64,000 bases of DNA from the NCBI RefSeq assembly GCF_000517105.1, contig NZ_KI912148.1:1-64000 (forward strand), in the 5' to 3' direction. Every line of letters begins with the position of its first letter. The stretch's first letter is position 1. Made by a program: the position numbers and the translations under genes. The stretch comes from Fischerella sp. PCC 9605. GTDB taxonomy: Bacteria; Cyanobacteriota; Cyanobacteriia; Cyanobacteriales; Nostocaceae. Positions 27,231 through 36,440 of the stretch are shown here, one piece after another. The notes beneath the pieces were generated by a model, which did not search any database, had not been told where the DNA came from, and saw only the letters and a list, made by a program, of their open reading frames with translations.

Positions 27231-28898
27231 TCAAGGTTTAGCCTTGACAACCTTAAGTGTTTTTAGGTTAGCATCCGCACAACCGCTGATAAATCCGCCC
27301 ATTGCTTGAATTTGTTGCAGATATTCCAATGCAGGTTTAGTAATAACTTCTCCTGGCATTAATACGGGAATTCCTGGGGGATAAGGACAAACAATTTCGG
27401 CACAAATGCGTCCCGCAGTTTCTTGGGTGGGTAATGTTTCTGTTGTGGCAAAAAAAGCTTCACGGGGCGAGATACGCATGGAATCCCCCATCTTAAAAAG
27501 ATCATTACATAAAACCTCACCCCCAAACCCCCTCTCCTTCAAAGGAGAGGGGGCTAGTTTGGTAAAAGCTTGTACCAGCTGCTCAATATCATCCTGGGTG
27601 TTGCCCAAGCTGATGATAAAGGTGAGATGTTGCAGCGATGCAAATTCCGCTGTTACACCAAATTGTTGGTCGAGAATTTCTTCTGCGGCAAAGCCAGTCA
27701 AACCTAAACCAGAGACATTGACGCTTAAGCGTGTTTTGTCTAAAACGATAAAACCTGGAGATCCCCCCAACCCACGCCAGTCGCTACAACGGAACGGCAG
27801 GTGCTTCAAGTCGGCGAAGCGCAAGGGCGCACTGCCTCGGGAACCTCCGCAACGCGCTGGCTCCCCTTGAAAAGGGGGGCAAGAAAAACCTATTTCTCCA
27901 CTGATAACCCAATCCCCAATCCCTAATCCCCAATCCCCAGTCCCCTTTTTAAGGGGGGACAAAGGGGGGATCTGCAAAACCGATAATCCCGGGATTTGTG
28001 CAATCCGCCTTCTTGCCTCATCCGCAAGTTGCAGCGTGCAGGATATCAATTCTTTGCCATGCAGCGCCATTTGTTGACGTGCTGCATCTAGGGAAGCTAA
28101 GAGTAAATAACTGGGACTGGTAGATTGTACTAGCTGCAACGCTTTACTGAGGCGATCGCGATCTATTCTGTCACCTTGAATATGCAGCATCGACGCTTGA
28201 GTCATAGCACCCAGCGTTTTATGAATGGATTGTACGGTTAAATCTGCGCCTGCTTGCAAGGCTGGGGTGGGTAATTGGGGATGAAAGGCAAAGTGGGCAC
28301 CGTGGGCTTCGTCTACGAGTAAAGGGATATTATATTGGTGGGTAATTTGAGCGATCGCGTTTACATCTCCACAAACACCGTAGTAGGTAGGATAAACCAT
28401 CATCACTGCTTTAGCGTCGGAATGCTGTTCTAGTGCTGCTTTGACGGCGGTGGGGGTGATGCTGTGGGCAATATCTAAAACTGGGTCGTATTCTGGATTG
28501 ACAAAAACTGGCATAGCACCAGAGAGAATTAATCCTGCGATCGCTGAGGAATGAACATTACGCGGCAGAATGATTTTATCGCCAGTGCCGCAGGTGGCGA
28601 GAATAGCCGCCTCGATTCCACAAGTAGAACCATTGACAAGAAACCAAGTATGTGATGCACCGAAGGCTTCCGCTGCTAGCTGTTGTGCTTGTTGGATAAC
28701 ACCGCTAGGTGCAAAGAGATTATCCAACTCTGTTAATTCTGGTAAATCGGCACGAAATACGGCTTTGCCGAAAACATCAACTAACTTCGGGGAAATTCCC
28801 ACACCCCGTTTATGTCCTGGAGTGTAAAAAGGTGCATGGGGACGTTCTGCACAGACTTTTAAGGTGTCTAGTAAAGGTGTTTGATTTTGATTGAGCAT
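27231..28898 (-). CDS. Orn/Lys/Arg decarboxylase family, PLP-dependent, with repeat inserts
   Basis: Fold-type I PLP decarboxylase of the arginine/lysine/ornithine group, probably for polyamine precursors. I choose ATG 28898 (MLNQNQTPLLDTLK, 555 residues); a GTG at 28919 is possible. Visible are PFYTPGHKRG, VNGSTCGIEAAILA, MVYPTYYGVCGD, VDEAHGAHFAF and the PLP lysine in SIHKTLGAMTQ. Two stretches look foreign. About 70 residues between GLSVLQ and PGFIVLDKTR (about 27763-27977) come from dispersed repeats, including LKKGTGDWGLGIGDW. A shorter stretch (SPLKERGFGGE, about 27505-27560) comes from another. Both stay in frame. Confidence 0.88.
   Translation of the reverse strand: MLNQNQTPLLDTLKVCAERPHAPFYTPGHKRGVGISPKLVDVFGKAVFRADLPELTELDNLFAPSGVIQQAQQLAAEAFGASHTWFLVNGSTCGIEAAILATCGTGDKIILPRNVHSSAIAGLILSGAMPVFVNPEYDPVLDIAHSITPTAVKAALEQHSDAKAVMMVYPTYYGVCGDVNAIAQITHQYNIPLLVDEAHGAHFAFHPQLPTPALQAGADLTVQSIHKTLGAMTQASMLHIQGDRIDRDRLSKALQLVQSTSPSYLLLASLDAARQQMALHGKELISCTLQLADEARRRIAQIPGLSVLQIPPLSPLKKGTGDWGLGIGDWVISGEIGFSCPPFQGEPARCGGSRGSAPLRFADLKHLPFRCSDWRGLGGSPGFIVLDKTRLSVNVSGLGLTGFAAEEILDQQFGVTAEFASLQHLTFIISLGNTQDDIEQLVQAFTKLAPSPLKERGFGGEVLCNDLFKMGDSMRISPREAFFATTETLPTQETAGRICAEIVCPYPPGIPVLMPGEVITKPALEYLQQIQAMGGFISGCADANLKTLKVVKAKP
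27763..27977. repeat. Dispersed repeat cluster inside the decarboxylase gene
   Basis: Contains the element GCCAGTCGCTACAACGG...GCGCTGGC (27776-27861), tandem AATCCCCAATCCCTAATCCC units and CCCCTTTTTAAGGGGGG-type inverted motifs. The same GCCAGTCGCTACAACGG...GCGCTGGC element occurs between leuC and leuD at 50935-50976. Confidence 0.8.
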
Positions 28899-29079
28899 TT
28901 TACGACCATAGATGGACACAGATAAACCTTGCCCTTGAGCGATAGCGTAGACACCCGCAAGGGTGGCTTCCCGCTGGGTAGGGACAGATAAATTATCTAG
29001 ATGTAACTAATTGGGAAGATGTCGGCACAGTAGCTTGTCATCTAGGTTGGAAAAGTCGAATAATTTAAAAAGACTTACC

Positions 29080-29328
29080 ATGATTTATCCCAATCCCGAT
29101 CCTCTACCTAACGAACCACAAATTCCCGACCCAGAACCGAATCCTTTACCACGTCCTGAACCAACACCAGGCCCAACAATTCCCCAACCAATACCACAAC
29201 CTGTACCAGAACCCGTACCAAGACCAATACCACAACCTGTACCTGGGCCAGTTCCTCAAACAGTTCCCGGCCCGATTCCCCAGACAGTTCCCGAGCCAAT
29301 TCCCCAAACAATCCCCGAACCTGTTTAA
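29080..29328 (+). CDS. Proline-rich repeat small protein
   Basis: An 82-residue protein starting [17 protein letters not shown], almost wholly made of PxP steps of the forms [16 protein letters not shown] and IPQTVPEP. It has no signal peptide, membrane segment or catalytic motif. The frame is open further upstream but the extended N-terminus is unlike the rest. It ends 41 bp before ychF on the same strand. It probably forms an extended polyproline-type chain; function unknown. The unusual codon periodicity favours a real, selected coding repeat over chance. Confidence 0.55.
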   Translation: MIYPNPDPLPNEPQIPDPEPNPLPRPEPTPGPTIPQPIPQPVPEPVPRPIPQPVPGPVPQTVPGPIPQTVPEPIPQTIPEPV

Positions 29329-29369
29329 AATTAATTTCGTCTAGTTGAACTCAAAACCCAAAATCTAAA

Positions 29370-30461
29370 ATGCTGAGAGCCGGGATTGTCGGACTTCCCA
29401 ACGTTGGAAAATCTACGTTATTCAACGCTTTGGTTGCTAATGCTAAGGCAGAAGCTGCTAACTTTCCTTTTTGTACGATTGAACCGAATGTCGGCGTTGT
29501 TGCAGTGCCAGACGAGCGGTTAAATGTTTTAGGTAAGATTTCCAATTCGGCACAAATTATCCCGGCCCGTGTTGAATTCGTGGATATTGCCGGTTTGGTT
29601 AAAGGTGCAAGTCAGGGTGAAGGACTAGGGAACCAATTTTTGTCCCATATCCGAGAAGTAGATGCCATTGTTCATGTGGTGCGTTGTTTTGAAAATGATG
29701 ACATTATCCACGTTGCTGGTTCGGTCGATCCAGCGCGTGACATTGAAACCATTAATTTAGAGCTTGGTTTAGCTGACTTGGCACAAATCGAGCGCCGTAT
29801 TGAACGCACCCGCAAACAAGCTCGTGCTAGCAAAGAAGCGCAGTTTGAATTAACAGTACTGGAAAAATTAGCTGCGGCATTAAATGAAGGAAAATCGGTG
29901 CGGCAACTTAGTTTAACAGAAGAAGAAGCAGCAGTAATTAAACCATTAGGATTGCTGACTGAGAAACCAATAATTTATGCTGCCAATGTGTCTGAAGATG
30001 AATTGGCAACTGGTAATGAATACGTAGAAAGAGTGCGGCAGATTGCAGCAACTGAAAATGCTCAAGTTGTTGTAGTTTCAGCACAAGTGGAAGCAGAATT
30101 AATTGAATTAGCAGAAGAAGAAAGAGCAGATTTTCTGGCATCTTTAGGTGTAGAAGAAGGTGGTTTGAAATCATTAATTCGTGCCACTTATACACTTTTA
30201 GGATTGCGTACTTATTTCACGTCTGGTGAGAAAGAAACTCGCGCCTGGACAATTAAAGCGGGAATGGTAGCACCGCAAGCAGCAGGTGTGATTCATAGCG
30301 ATTTTGAACGCGGATTTATTCGCGCTGAAACAGTTGCTTACGATGATTTAGTGGCAGCTGGTTCTATGAATTCTGCCAAGGAAAAAGGCTTAGTTCGCAG
30401 TGAAGGAAAAGATTACGTCGTTAAGGAAGGCGATGTGATGCTATTCCGGTTCAATGTGTAA
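29370..30461 (+). CDS. ychF: Redox-regulated ATPase YchF (Obg-like)
   Basis: Universally conserved Obg-family P-loop ATPase that binds ribosomes and affects stress responses. The 363 residues match the family exactly. It opens with the Walker A GLPNVGKST (residues 8-16), then NFPFCTIEPNVGVV, the DIAGLVKGAS switch II region and a coiled-coil insertion around residues 130-200. The C-terminal TGS domain ends in KEGDVMLFRFNV. No oddities. GTTAGTA repeats and a palindrome follow the stop. Confidence 0.97.
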   Translation: MLRAGIVGLPNVGKSTLFNALVANAKAEAANFPFCTIEPNVGVVAVPDERLNVLGKISNSAQIIPARVEFVDIAGLVKGASQGEGLGNQFLSHIREVDAIVHVVRCFENDDIIHVAGSVDPARDIETINLELGLADLAQIERRIERTRKQARASKEAQFELTVLEKLAAALNEGKSVRQLSLTEEEAAVIKPLGLLTEKPIIYAANVSEDELATGNEYVERVRQIAATENAQVVVVSAQVEAELIELAEEERADFLASLGVEEGGLKSLIRATYTLLGLRTYFTSGEKETRAWTIKAGMVAPQAAGVIHSDFERGFIRAETVAYDDLVAAGSMNSAKEKGLVRSEGKDYVVKEGDVMLFRFNV

Positions 30462-30540
30462 AGTTAGTAGTTAGTAGTTAGTGGTTGTAGAGACGTGCCA
30501 TGGCACGTCTGTACATTGGTTAGTAGTTAGTAGTTAGTGG
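30462..30540. repeat. GTTAGTA heptamers around a 30-bp palindrome
   Basis: AGTTAGTAGTTAGTAGTTAGTGG runs on both sides of a near-perfect palindrome at 30486-30515 (TGTAGAGACGTGCCATGGCA type, one mismatch). It is the same composite as next to dnaK at about 21918-21990 in inverted orientation. Confidence 0.85.
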
Positions 30541-30653
30541 TTAATAAATAATTTAGTATGACTTTAACTAACAGCTAACTCTTCTCTACTATCTATCTCA
30601 ACTTGTATAATTTTCAGCAAATTACGTTACTCCGTTAAAAAATAAAAATTAAA

Positions 30654-31592
30654 ATGATTGATATTCCTGTAATTGATTTTTCTCTTTTTACTAATGGTGA
30701 TGCAATAGCTAAACAAACGGTAGTCGAACAAATCTACCAAGCTTGCCATGAAATTGGCTTTATGTACTTGCAAAATCATGGTATGTCTCAAAATCTGATT
30801 GAGCAGGTATTTACACAAAGCAAAAACTTCTTCAATTTACCCTTGGAAGTGAAGCAACAGTTCGCTTGGAGTGATGAATATAGCAATCAGGGGTACGTTG
30901 GCATTGAGAGAGAACGCCTTAATCCTAACAAACCAGGTGATCTAAAAGAGGCTTTTAATGTAAGCAAACAAGACACAAAGACATTCTCCGCATCTCCGCG
31001 TCTCCCCGTCACCGCGTCGTTTCCTCCTTCCCCTGCGAAAAACCCTTCCATTCTCGCCTTTTACCAAGCTTGTACAGAAGTTGCAGATAGAATTTTGCAA
31101 GCGTTTGCTTTGGCTTTGCAATTGCCAGAAGATTTTTTTACTACAAGACACAATCAGCGACTTCACACCTTGCGATTACTGCATTATCCCTCAGTGCAGC
31201 AACCACCCCAACCCGGACAGGTGCGTGCTGGTGAGCATTCCGACTATGGCAGTATTACTTTACTGTTTCAAGATGAAGTAGGGGGTTTGGAAGTACAAAC
31301 AACTTCCGGAAAGTGGATTGCAGCACCTGTAATACCTAGTACTTTAGTAGTCAACACTGGTGATTTGATGCAACGCTGGACAAACCATGTATTTTGCTCT
31401 ACTAAGCATCGGGTAATAATTCCCAATAACGAGCAAGTGATGCAATCCCGCTATTCTGTGGCCTTTTTCTGTCATCCCAATGACGATACGGAAATTGCTT
31501 GTCTTGGCAGTTGTCAAGGAGAGCACCCCCCCATTTATCCACCTATCTTAGCAGGAGAATATCTTCTCAATCGTTTACAAGCAACTTACTGA
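30654..31592 (+). CDS. 2OG-Fe(II) oxygenase, isopenicillin N synthase family
   Basis: Non-haem iron dioxygenase of 312 residues. N-terminal DIN-type part (IPVIDFSLF, HEIGFMYLQNHG) is followed by the double-stranded beta-helix with iron ligands in EHSDYGSITLL (His, Asp) and the later His of TKHRV, and the 2-oxoglutarate-binding RYSVAFF. The family acts on secondary metabolites, gibberellin-like compounds or amino acids; the substrate is unknown. Residues about 108-129 (FSASPRLPVTASFPPSP) derive from a C-rich CTCCGCGTCTCCCC repeat inserted in frame at about 30979-31040. Confidence 0.88.
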   Translation: MIDIPVIDFSLFTNGDAIAKQTVVEQIYQACHEIGFMYLQNHGMSQNLIEQVFTQSKNFFNLPLEVKQQFAWSDEYSNQGYVGIERERLNPNKPGDLKEAFNVSKQDTKTFSASPRLPVTASFPPSPAKNPSILAFYQACTEVADRILQAFALALQLPEDFFTTRHNQRLHTLRLLHYPSVQQPPQPGQVRAGEHSDYGSITLLFQDEVGGLEVQTTSGKWIAAPVIPSTLVVNTGDLMQRWTNHVFCSTKHRVIIPNNEQVMQSRYSVAFFCHPNDDTEIACLGSCQGEHPPIYPPILAGEYLLNRLQATY

Positions 31593-32505
31593 TTGTGCAT
31601 CTTCTTAAATGCTAAAGAAAATCTTATTTATTTCAGATGTATTTTCTGACTTTAAATAATATTTAATAATTCCTCAATTCAATTATATTGAAAGTTATTT
31701 ATTCATTTACAAATAAATCACCAGTCACTCGATTTTGGATGCGTGGATTTGTGATGCATGGATTGACGAGGCACGGGTGGCTCTCATAGCGTCGCCACAT
31801 AGAGTGCCGTCCCACGATTGAAATCGGGGGCTTTGAGTAATGATTGCACTCTCGTTTTTGTTTTCCATAAATGAATAATGGTGGTTTAAACCTTTTATTT
31901 TAGATTTCAGATTTTGACTTTAATCCAAAATCCAAAATCTAAAATATAAAATTGTCTCGGTCAGAGTTTACTCTAGGAAATTGTACATGAGATCCAAGAA
32001 ACGCGATTTCTAATGCCTTTGGATTTTCACAACTAAAAAGGGTTGATTCTACTATGAAAAATTGAATAACAGGTAAGAATCAAGTCAATAACATCATTTA
32101 AACAGACAATAACTCTACTATTTGGCATCAAGGTTGCCACTCATAAATTTCATTCATAATAATAATGATAAAAAGCTATATTCATTGGTCAGCCCAACTT
32201 CTGACTTGTTTTCAAAATAGACACTCAGGGCATTTGCCCACGATCAACACATAAAAATCTCAGCTTTTGTACGTAGCTTTTTACTGGTTGATTTTCAATA
32301 TAACCTCACAAAGAAAACAATAAATAAAATATAAAATCTGTATATCATGATACAATTGTCTAAATTTAGAATTTAATTATATTTAGTCTCTAAATATATT
32401 TTTTGCTAAATTCAATCCATTTCAATGATATTGTACTAAATACAGATTTACAGTTTTTAAAGAACCAAAACTGTTTTCAGATTCAGGTAGTGAGTTTTGT
32501 AAAAA
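31593..32505. other. Long intergenic region with repeat remnants
   Basis: About 910 bp without a supported gene. Around 31811-31830 CCCACGATTGAAATCGGGGG forms a small hairpin like the ends of IS200/IS605-type elements. Near 31900-31950 are AGATTTCAGATTTTG and CCAAAATCCAAAATCTAAAAT repeats. The remainder is AT-rich and should hold the promoter of the following lipoprotein gene. Confidence 0.45.
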
Positions 32506-33249
32506 ATGGTGTCCTGGCGTTGTTTTGTAGCTTCTGGCTTTATAACTGTGTTCATATTAGGCTGTGGTGATTGGGCAAACTCAGCAGGCAAACATAGCAG
32601 TCAAATCGTGCAAGAAACCAATGTAGCTCAGTTGCTTTCAGAAGCACAGATAGCACAAAAGGCAGAAGATTTTTTTAATCAAGGTTATCATTTGTTAAAT
32701 TCCCATCGCTATGAAGATGCTATAGCGGCTTTTGACAAAGCTACTGCCATTAAACCCCAGCTTGCGGAAGCATGGATTAACCGAGGTAATGCATTAACAG
32801 CTTTGCAACGCTATCAAGAAGCCTTAGCATCATATGACCACGCGATCGCCCTTGAGCCTGACAGAGATGAAGCGTGGTATAACCGAGGCAATACCCTAAG
32901 TACGCTGCAACGGTACAAGCAAGCGCTAACATCATACGACAAAGCGATCGCCATCAAACCTACCAAGTATGAAGCTTGGATTAACCGAGGAATTGCACTC
33001 ACAAAATTGCAACGGTACAAACAAGCGCTGGCATCATACGACAAAGCGATCGCCATTAAGCCAGATAAAGATTTAGCATATTACAACAAAGCTTGTACCT
33101 ATGCTCTCATGAATAATGTGGAATTAGCAGTTGAGAACTTGCGAAAAGCAAAAAAGCTTGTTCCCGGTAAGTATGAAAAATTAGCTAAAACCGATACAGA
33201 TTTTAACAAAGTGCGTGATGATGTCCGTTTTCAAGAATTACTACAATAA
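32506..33249 (+). CDS. TPR-repeat lipoprotein
   Basis: A 247-residue protein with a lipoprotein signal: hydrophobic FVASGFITVFILGC with lipobox ILGC and Cys20 as the predicted lipidated residue. At least four TPR motifs follow from about residue 60 (ANQGYHLLNSHRYEDAIAAFDKATA-type, each with the W/Y-x-N-x-G and A-x-x-x-Y-D-K-A positions), ending with a DVRFQELLQ tail. It is likely membrane-anchored and acts in protein-protein contacts. The TPR units at 32885-33060 share long near-identical DNA, so the array has grown by duplication. Confidence 0.87.
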   Translation: MVSWRCFVASGFITVFILGCGDWANSAGKHSSQIVQETNVAQLLSEAQIAQKAEDFFNQGYHLLNSHRYEDAIAAFDKATAIKPQLAEAWINRGNALTALQRYQEALASYDHAIALEPDRDEAWYNRGNTLSTLQRYKQALTSYDKAIAIKPTKYEAWINRGIALTKLQRYKQALASYDKAIAIKPDKDLAYYNKACTYALMNNVELAVENLRKAKKLVPGKYEKLAKTDTDFNKVRDDVRFQELLQ

Positions 33250-33387
33250 AGGAAGAAGTAATTAGTAAAAACAGATAACATCCTAATTATCCCCGGTAAG
33301 TTTAGAGATGGCGATCGCAGAAATTTATGAAGGTGTAAAATTATAATCTTGATGTAATTATCTGCCTCTACAGATTCTAAATTGAAG

Positions 33388-34302
33388 ATGCGAAAAATAT
33401 TAATTACTGGGGCAAGTGGATTTTTAGGTTGGCATCTTTGCCAACTCATCAAGCCACAATGGGAAGTGTATGGAACGTACTTTACTCATGCAGTGGAAAT
33501 TCCAGATATAAAAATGCTGAAAGTCAATTTGACAGACTTTCAGGGACTTCAGCAAATCTTTCGTGAAATTCAGCCAACAGCAGTAATTCATACAGCTGCC
33601 CAATCACAACCAAATTATTGTCAAAATTATCCTGAACAATCCCATGCAATTAATGTCACAGCCTCCTGTAATATTGCTGGATTGTGTGCGGATAATTCTA
33701 TCCCTTGCGTTTTTACCTCCACAGACCTCGTTTTTGATGGTTTAAATTCTCCCTATCGAGAAAAAGATCCCGTATGTCCTGTTAACAGATACGGTGAACA
33801 AAAAGTGATGGCAGAAGTAGGAATGTTAGAACGCTATCCCATGACTGCTGTGTGTAGAATGCCGTTAATGTTTGGTGCAGCAGCACCTACTGCCACCAGC
33901 TTTATGCAGCCATTCATGCAAACTCTGAAAGAGGGCAAACAGCTAAATCTATTTATAGATGAATTTCGCACACCAGTAAGTGGAACTACCGCAGCCAAAG
34001 GACTTTTATTAGCATTAGAAAAAGTTAACGGCATAATTCACTTAGGTGGGAAAGAAAGGATTTCTCGCTATGATTTTGGAAGTTTATTAGTAGAAGTATT
34101 TCAACTCCCCACTACTGGGCTAAAAGCTTGTCGTCAACAAGATGTAAAAATGGCTGCACCTAGACCTAGTGATGTTTCTTTGGATAGTTCTAAAGCTTTT
34201 GCATTGGGGTATGCGCCGCTATCATTGCGGGAAGAATTAGAAAAATTAGTTAAGAGTCAAGAGTCAAGAGTCAAGAGTCAAGAGTCAAGAGTTAGTAGTT
34301 AG
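33388..34302 (+). CDS. RmlD-like NAD(P)-dependent sugar-nucleotide reductase
   Basis: Extended SDR of 304 residues, closest in style to dTDP-4-dehydrorhamnose reductase. Start ATG 33388 (MRKILITGASGFLGWHL). NAD-binding GASGFLG (8-14), the STDLVFDG strand and the catalytic YGEQK (Tyr, Lys; about 130-134) are visible, along with RMPLMFG. The last 15 or so residues (KSQESRVKSQESRVSS) are translated from GAGTCAA heptamer repeats, so the native C-terminus is replaced or lengthened. rfbB lies 6 kb away on the other strand, so a role in nucleotide-sugar synthesis is possible but not shown. Confidence 0.82.
   Translation: MRKILITGASGFLGWHLCQLIKPQWEVYGTYFTHAVEIPDIKMLKVNLTDFQGLQQIFREIQPTAVIHTAAQSQPNYCQNYPEQSHAINVTASCNIAGLCADNSIPCVFTSTDLVFDGLNSPYREKDPVCPVNRYGEQKVMAEVGMLERYPMTAVCRMPLMFGAAAPTATSFMQPFMQTLKEGKQLNLFIDEFRTPVSGTTAAKGLLLALEKVNGIIHLGGKERISRYDFGSLLVEVFQLPTTGLKACRQQDVKMAAPRPSDVSLDSSKAFALGYAPLSLREELEKLVKSQESRVKSQESRVSS
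34250..34300 (+). repeat. GAGTCAA heptamer array at the 3' end of the SDR gene
   Basis: About six copies of AGAGTCA run into GTTAGTAGTTAGTG. The heptamers are read as SQESRVK. A 7-bp unit read in three frames gives a 7-residue protein period. Confidence 0.9.
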
Positions 34303-34309
34303 TGGGTAG

Positions 34310-34374
34310 GGGCGAAGCATTTGTACGAAGATATTTCGTTTTGATGGAAAGATACCCATACAAATGCTTCGCCC
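34310..34374. mobile_element. Small MITE-like inverted repeat
   Basis: Perfect 16-bp arms GGGCGAAGCATTTGTA (34310-34325) and TACAAATGCTTCGCCC (34359-34374) enclose 33 bp. Non-coding; a dispersed element of the kind common in this lineage. Confidence 0.7.
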
Positions 34375-34557
34375 GTACAGTAGTTAGTGGTTGTTAACTA
34401 TGCCCGATGCCCAATGCCCGATGCCCACTCTCCCACTCCCCATCTCCCCCATTCTCCATGTAACCGCAATAAATATGCCATTTTGGCAACTTTTCCCAAT
34501 AGATACGGGTAACGTATAGATATATGCCGTCCTTTAGCGAATTGCTAAAACCTCCTC

Positions 34558-34579
34558 CCCCGGTAGCTAGCTACCGGGG
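34558..34579. terminator. 22-bp palindrome, candidate terminator
   Basis: CCCCGGTAGC then TAGCTACCGGGG is a perfect palindrome followed by TCTTT. The stem is strong but the T-run is short. Confidence 0.45.
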
Positions 34580-34613
34580 TCTTTCATTACCGTATTTTGA
34601 CGGTTAAATCTCG

Positions 34614-34685
34614 CTAACCAGTAAATAGTGTCTTGCCATCTGGACTAGATGCGATCGCCTCCACAGTACCAGTGCTTCCAAAAAG
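34614..34685 (-). pseudogene. WD40-repeat gene remnant
   Basis: On the minus strand 23 codons read LFGSTGTVEAIASSPDGKTLFTG then stop, the typical closing half of a WD40 blade (AIA-SPDGKTL-G). Upstream of it the frame is lost in dispersed repeat. It is the last piece of a WD40 gene whose rest is gone. Confidence 0.6.
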
Positions 34686-34719
34686 ATTTTTTGCTTGCTA
34701 ATACTAGGTTGCAGTCAAA

Positions 34720-34800
34720 CATAGTACTTCCCTCACCCCGCCTGTTGGCACCCCTCTCCCAATTTGGAACAGGGGAGGGGGAGAGGGCACGAATTGCTAT
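34720..34800. repeat. CCCTCTCC/GGAGAGGG dispersed repeat
   Basis: CCCTCACCCCGCCTGTTGG...CCCCTCTCCC and AGGGGAGGGGGAGAGGG form long imperfect arms. A related CCCCCTCTCC/GGAGAGGGGG element lies inside the decarboxylase gene near 27520-27560. The remaining gap to 35109 holds no gene. Confidence 0.55.
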
Positions 34801-35109
34801 ATCTGAACACAACTTGGTATGAGGATTTAAACCAGCAATCGCCAGCTTTAACTTCGATGTTTGCAAGCAGTCTCATGAGCAAGAATTAGAACCTTTTTCC
34901 ACCTAATACATTCCATCATCTAGCTAAATCTTGCTAGCTTATGCATATTTCCGTTAAGCAAGTGTTGCATTACCTCAAAACTCTAGCACAATAAGAGAAC
35001 AAGATTTAGCTAAAAAAACTCAGTTGCTAGTAACTCAACTTTAGTGTGGTTTGGGTAGAGTGAAACTCATAAAAAATTGCTGATTTGTAACAATTGCGAG
35101 GGAGACAAT

Positions 35110-35658
35110 ATGGACGTTAAAATGCTCCTAAGTGAATATGCAGCAGGGAAACGAGATTTTATTGGTGCACATCTGCATAAAGTAAACTTAAGTGACACTG
35201 ATTTAAGTGGTGCAAATTTCTGTGGAGCAGACTTGAGTGGAGCAGACCTCAGTCGAGCCAATTTGAGTGGATGTAACTTCAGTCGGGCAAATATGACTGA
35301 TGCAGATTTAAGTGGAGCAAATCTGATTGGTGCAAACTTGAGTGAGGTTAACCTAATTGGAGCAGACTTAATTAATGTCAATCTTGAGGAAACAAACTTA
35401 AGTCGTGCAGATTTGCGGGGTGCAAATTTAGTGAGAGCCAACTTAAAGAAAGCAAACTTAAGTGAAGCAGAATTAAGTGGTGCAGATTTAAGTGGTGCCA
35501 ATCTCAATCAAGCCAATTTAATTGAGGCTAATTTGAATGAAGCAGAACTAAATGGTGTAGATTTAACAGCAGCAACCGTAACTGAAAGAGAATTGGGTGA
35601 GGGGGTCGTGCATACTGGTTTATCCCACAAATGGGTAACTTGGGCTGGCGGTTCCTAA
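35110..35658 (+). CDS. Pentapeptide-repeat protein
   Basis: A 182-residue protein starting at ATG 35110 (MDVKMLLSEYAAGKRDF) with GGGAG upstream. From about residue 20 to 160 it is almost uninterrupted A(D/N)LSX pentapeptides (for example LSGADLSRANLSGCNFS), predicted to form a right-handed quadrilateral beta-helix of about seven coils. The N-terminal helix and short C-terminal tail (HTGLSHKWVTWAGGS) are the only non-repeat parts. Such proteins are abundant in cyanobacteria; the function is unknown. No signal peptide, so it is cytoplasmic. Confidence 0.9.
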   Translation: MDVKMLLSEYAAGKRDFIGAHLHKVNLSDTDLSGANFCGADLSGADLSRANLSGCNFSRANMTDADLSGANLIGANLSEVNLIGADLINVNLEETNLSRADLRGANLVRANLKKANLSEAELSGADLSGANLNQANLIEANLNEAELNGVDLTAATVTERELGEGVVHTGLSHKWVTWAGGS

Positions 35659-36440
35659 GTTGTCAAATCAACAGAAGCAGGGGTAAAATTTATCCCCTGC
35701 ACTTTGAAATTGGTAAGAACAGCAAATCTAGGGTGGGCATCAACTGCTATACTCGAACAATCTTGATTTCACATTGGTGGGGTTGCCCACCCTGCGATTA
35801 TTAATAATGGTGCTTGAACTGCACTATAATCAACTAAATTATTTCAATTAATTTATTAAGCTTTATATTACTATCCATTCAAGCCAGTAGTGGCGTGACA
35901 CTAATAAAATGATGCAATAAATTGTTTTGTGGTGCGGGCAGGATGCCCGCCTATGAGGAAGGGCTAGAAGCCCATCCCACAAGATTTTTCTAATGCACAA
36001 ATTTAGCCTTGACACGCTAGTAGGATGCGTTCACACAGTGTAACGCACCATCAATCGCGGTGCGTTAATTAAATTGAATGTTTAGCTTATAAGTGACCTT
36101 GAAAATATCCTCCAGGTAAATTTCATACAATATTTCTTAAGCAGGAGATAAATTCTGGGACAGTTGCCCTACTCTTCGTTCTATGTGAGTTAGAAGAAGA
36201 GATGTTTGTAATATAACGGTTAGACTAAATTTAATATAGAAACTTTGGCAGCAAGTCTATCTTCCCTATGATAGAGTTTGTGGGCAAGTGAGGGGTTTGA
36301 TTCAAAACAGTCGATCGCTAGAAGAATGAGTATATAGTGCCTTCACAAATGGCTCTAAAGCTAATTGAAGAAATGACACGGAGACGGGTGAACTAGGCAA
36401 AAATTGCTGAGTCAATATTTTCTGGAAGCGGAGTAGGGTT
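35659..36440. other. Intergenic region with several dispersed inverted repeats
   Basis: About 780 bp. AGGGTGGGCA (35730-35739) pairs with TGCCCACCCT (35784-35793). GTGCGGGCAGGATGCCCGC lies at about 35932-35951. GGATGCGTTCACACAGTGTAACGCACC lies near 36023-36050. All are non-coding repeat types. The last 200 bp may hold a decayed frame (MALKLIEEMTRRRVN then stop, near 36349), too short to call. The kinase promoter should be here. Confidence 0.5.

Noticed and set aside
35067-35507. Minus-strand frame of 146 codons over the pentapeptide gene
   Set aside because: Its regular pattern is the mirror of the pentapeptide repeat on the plus strand.
36349-36395. Short frame MALKLIEEMTRRRVN before the kinase
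   Set aside because: Fifteen codons without ribosome-binding site or known family; probably chance or an unrecognisable remnant.
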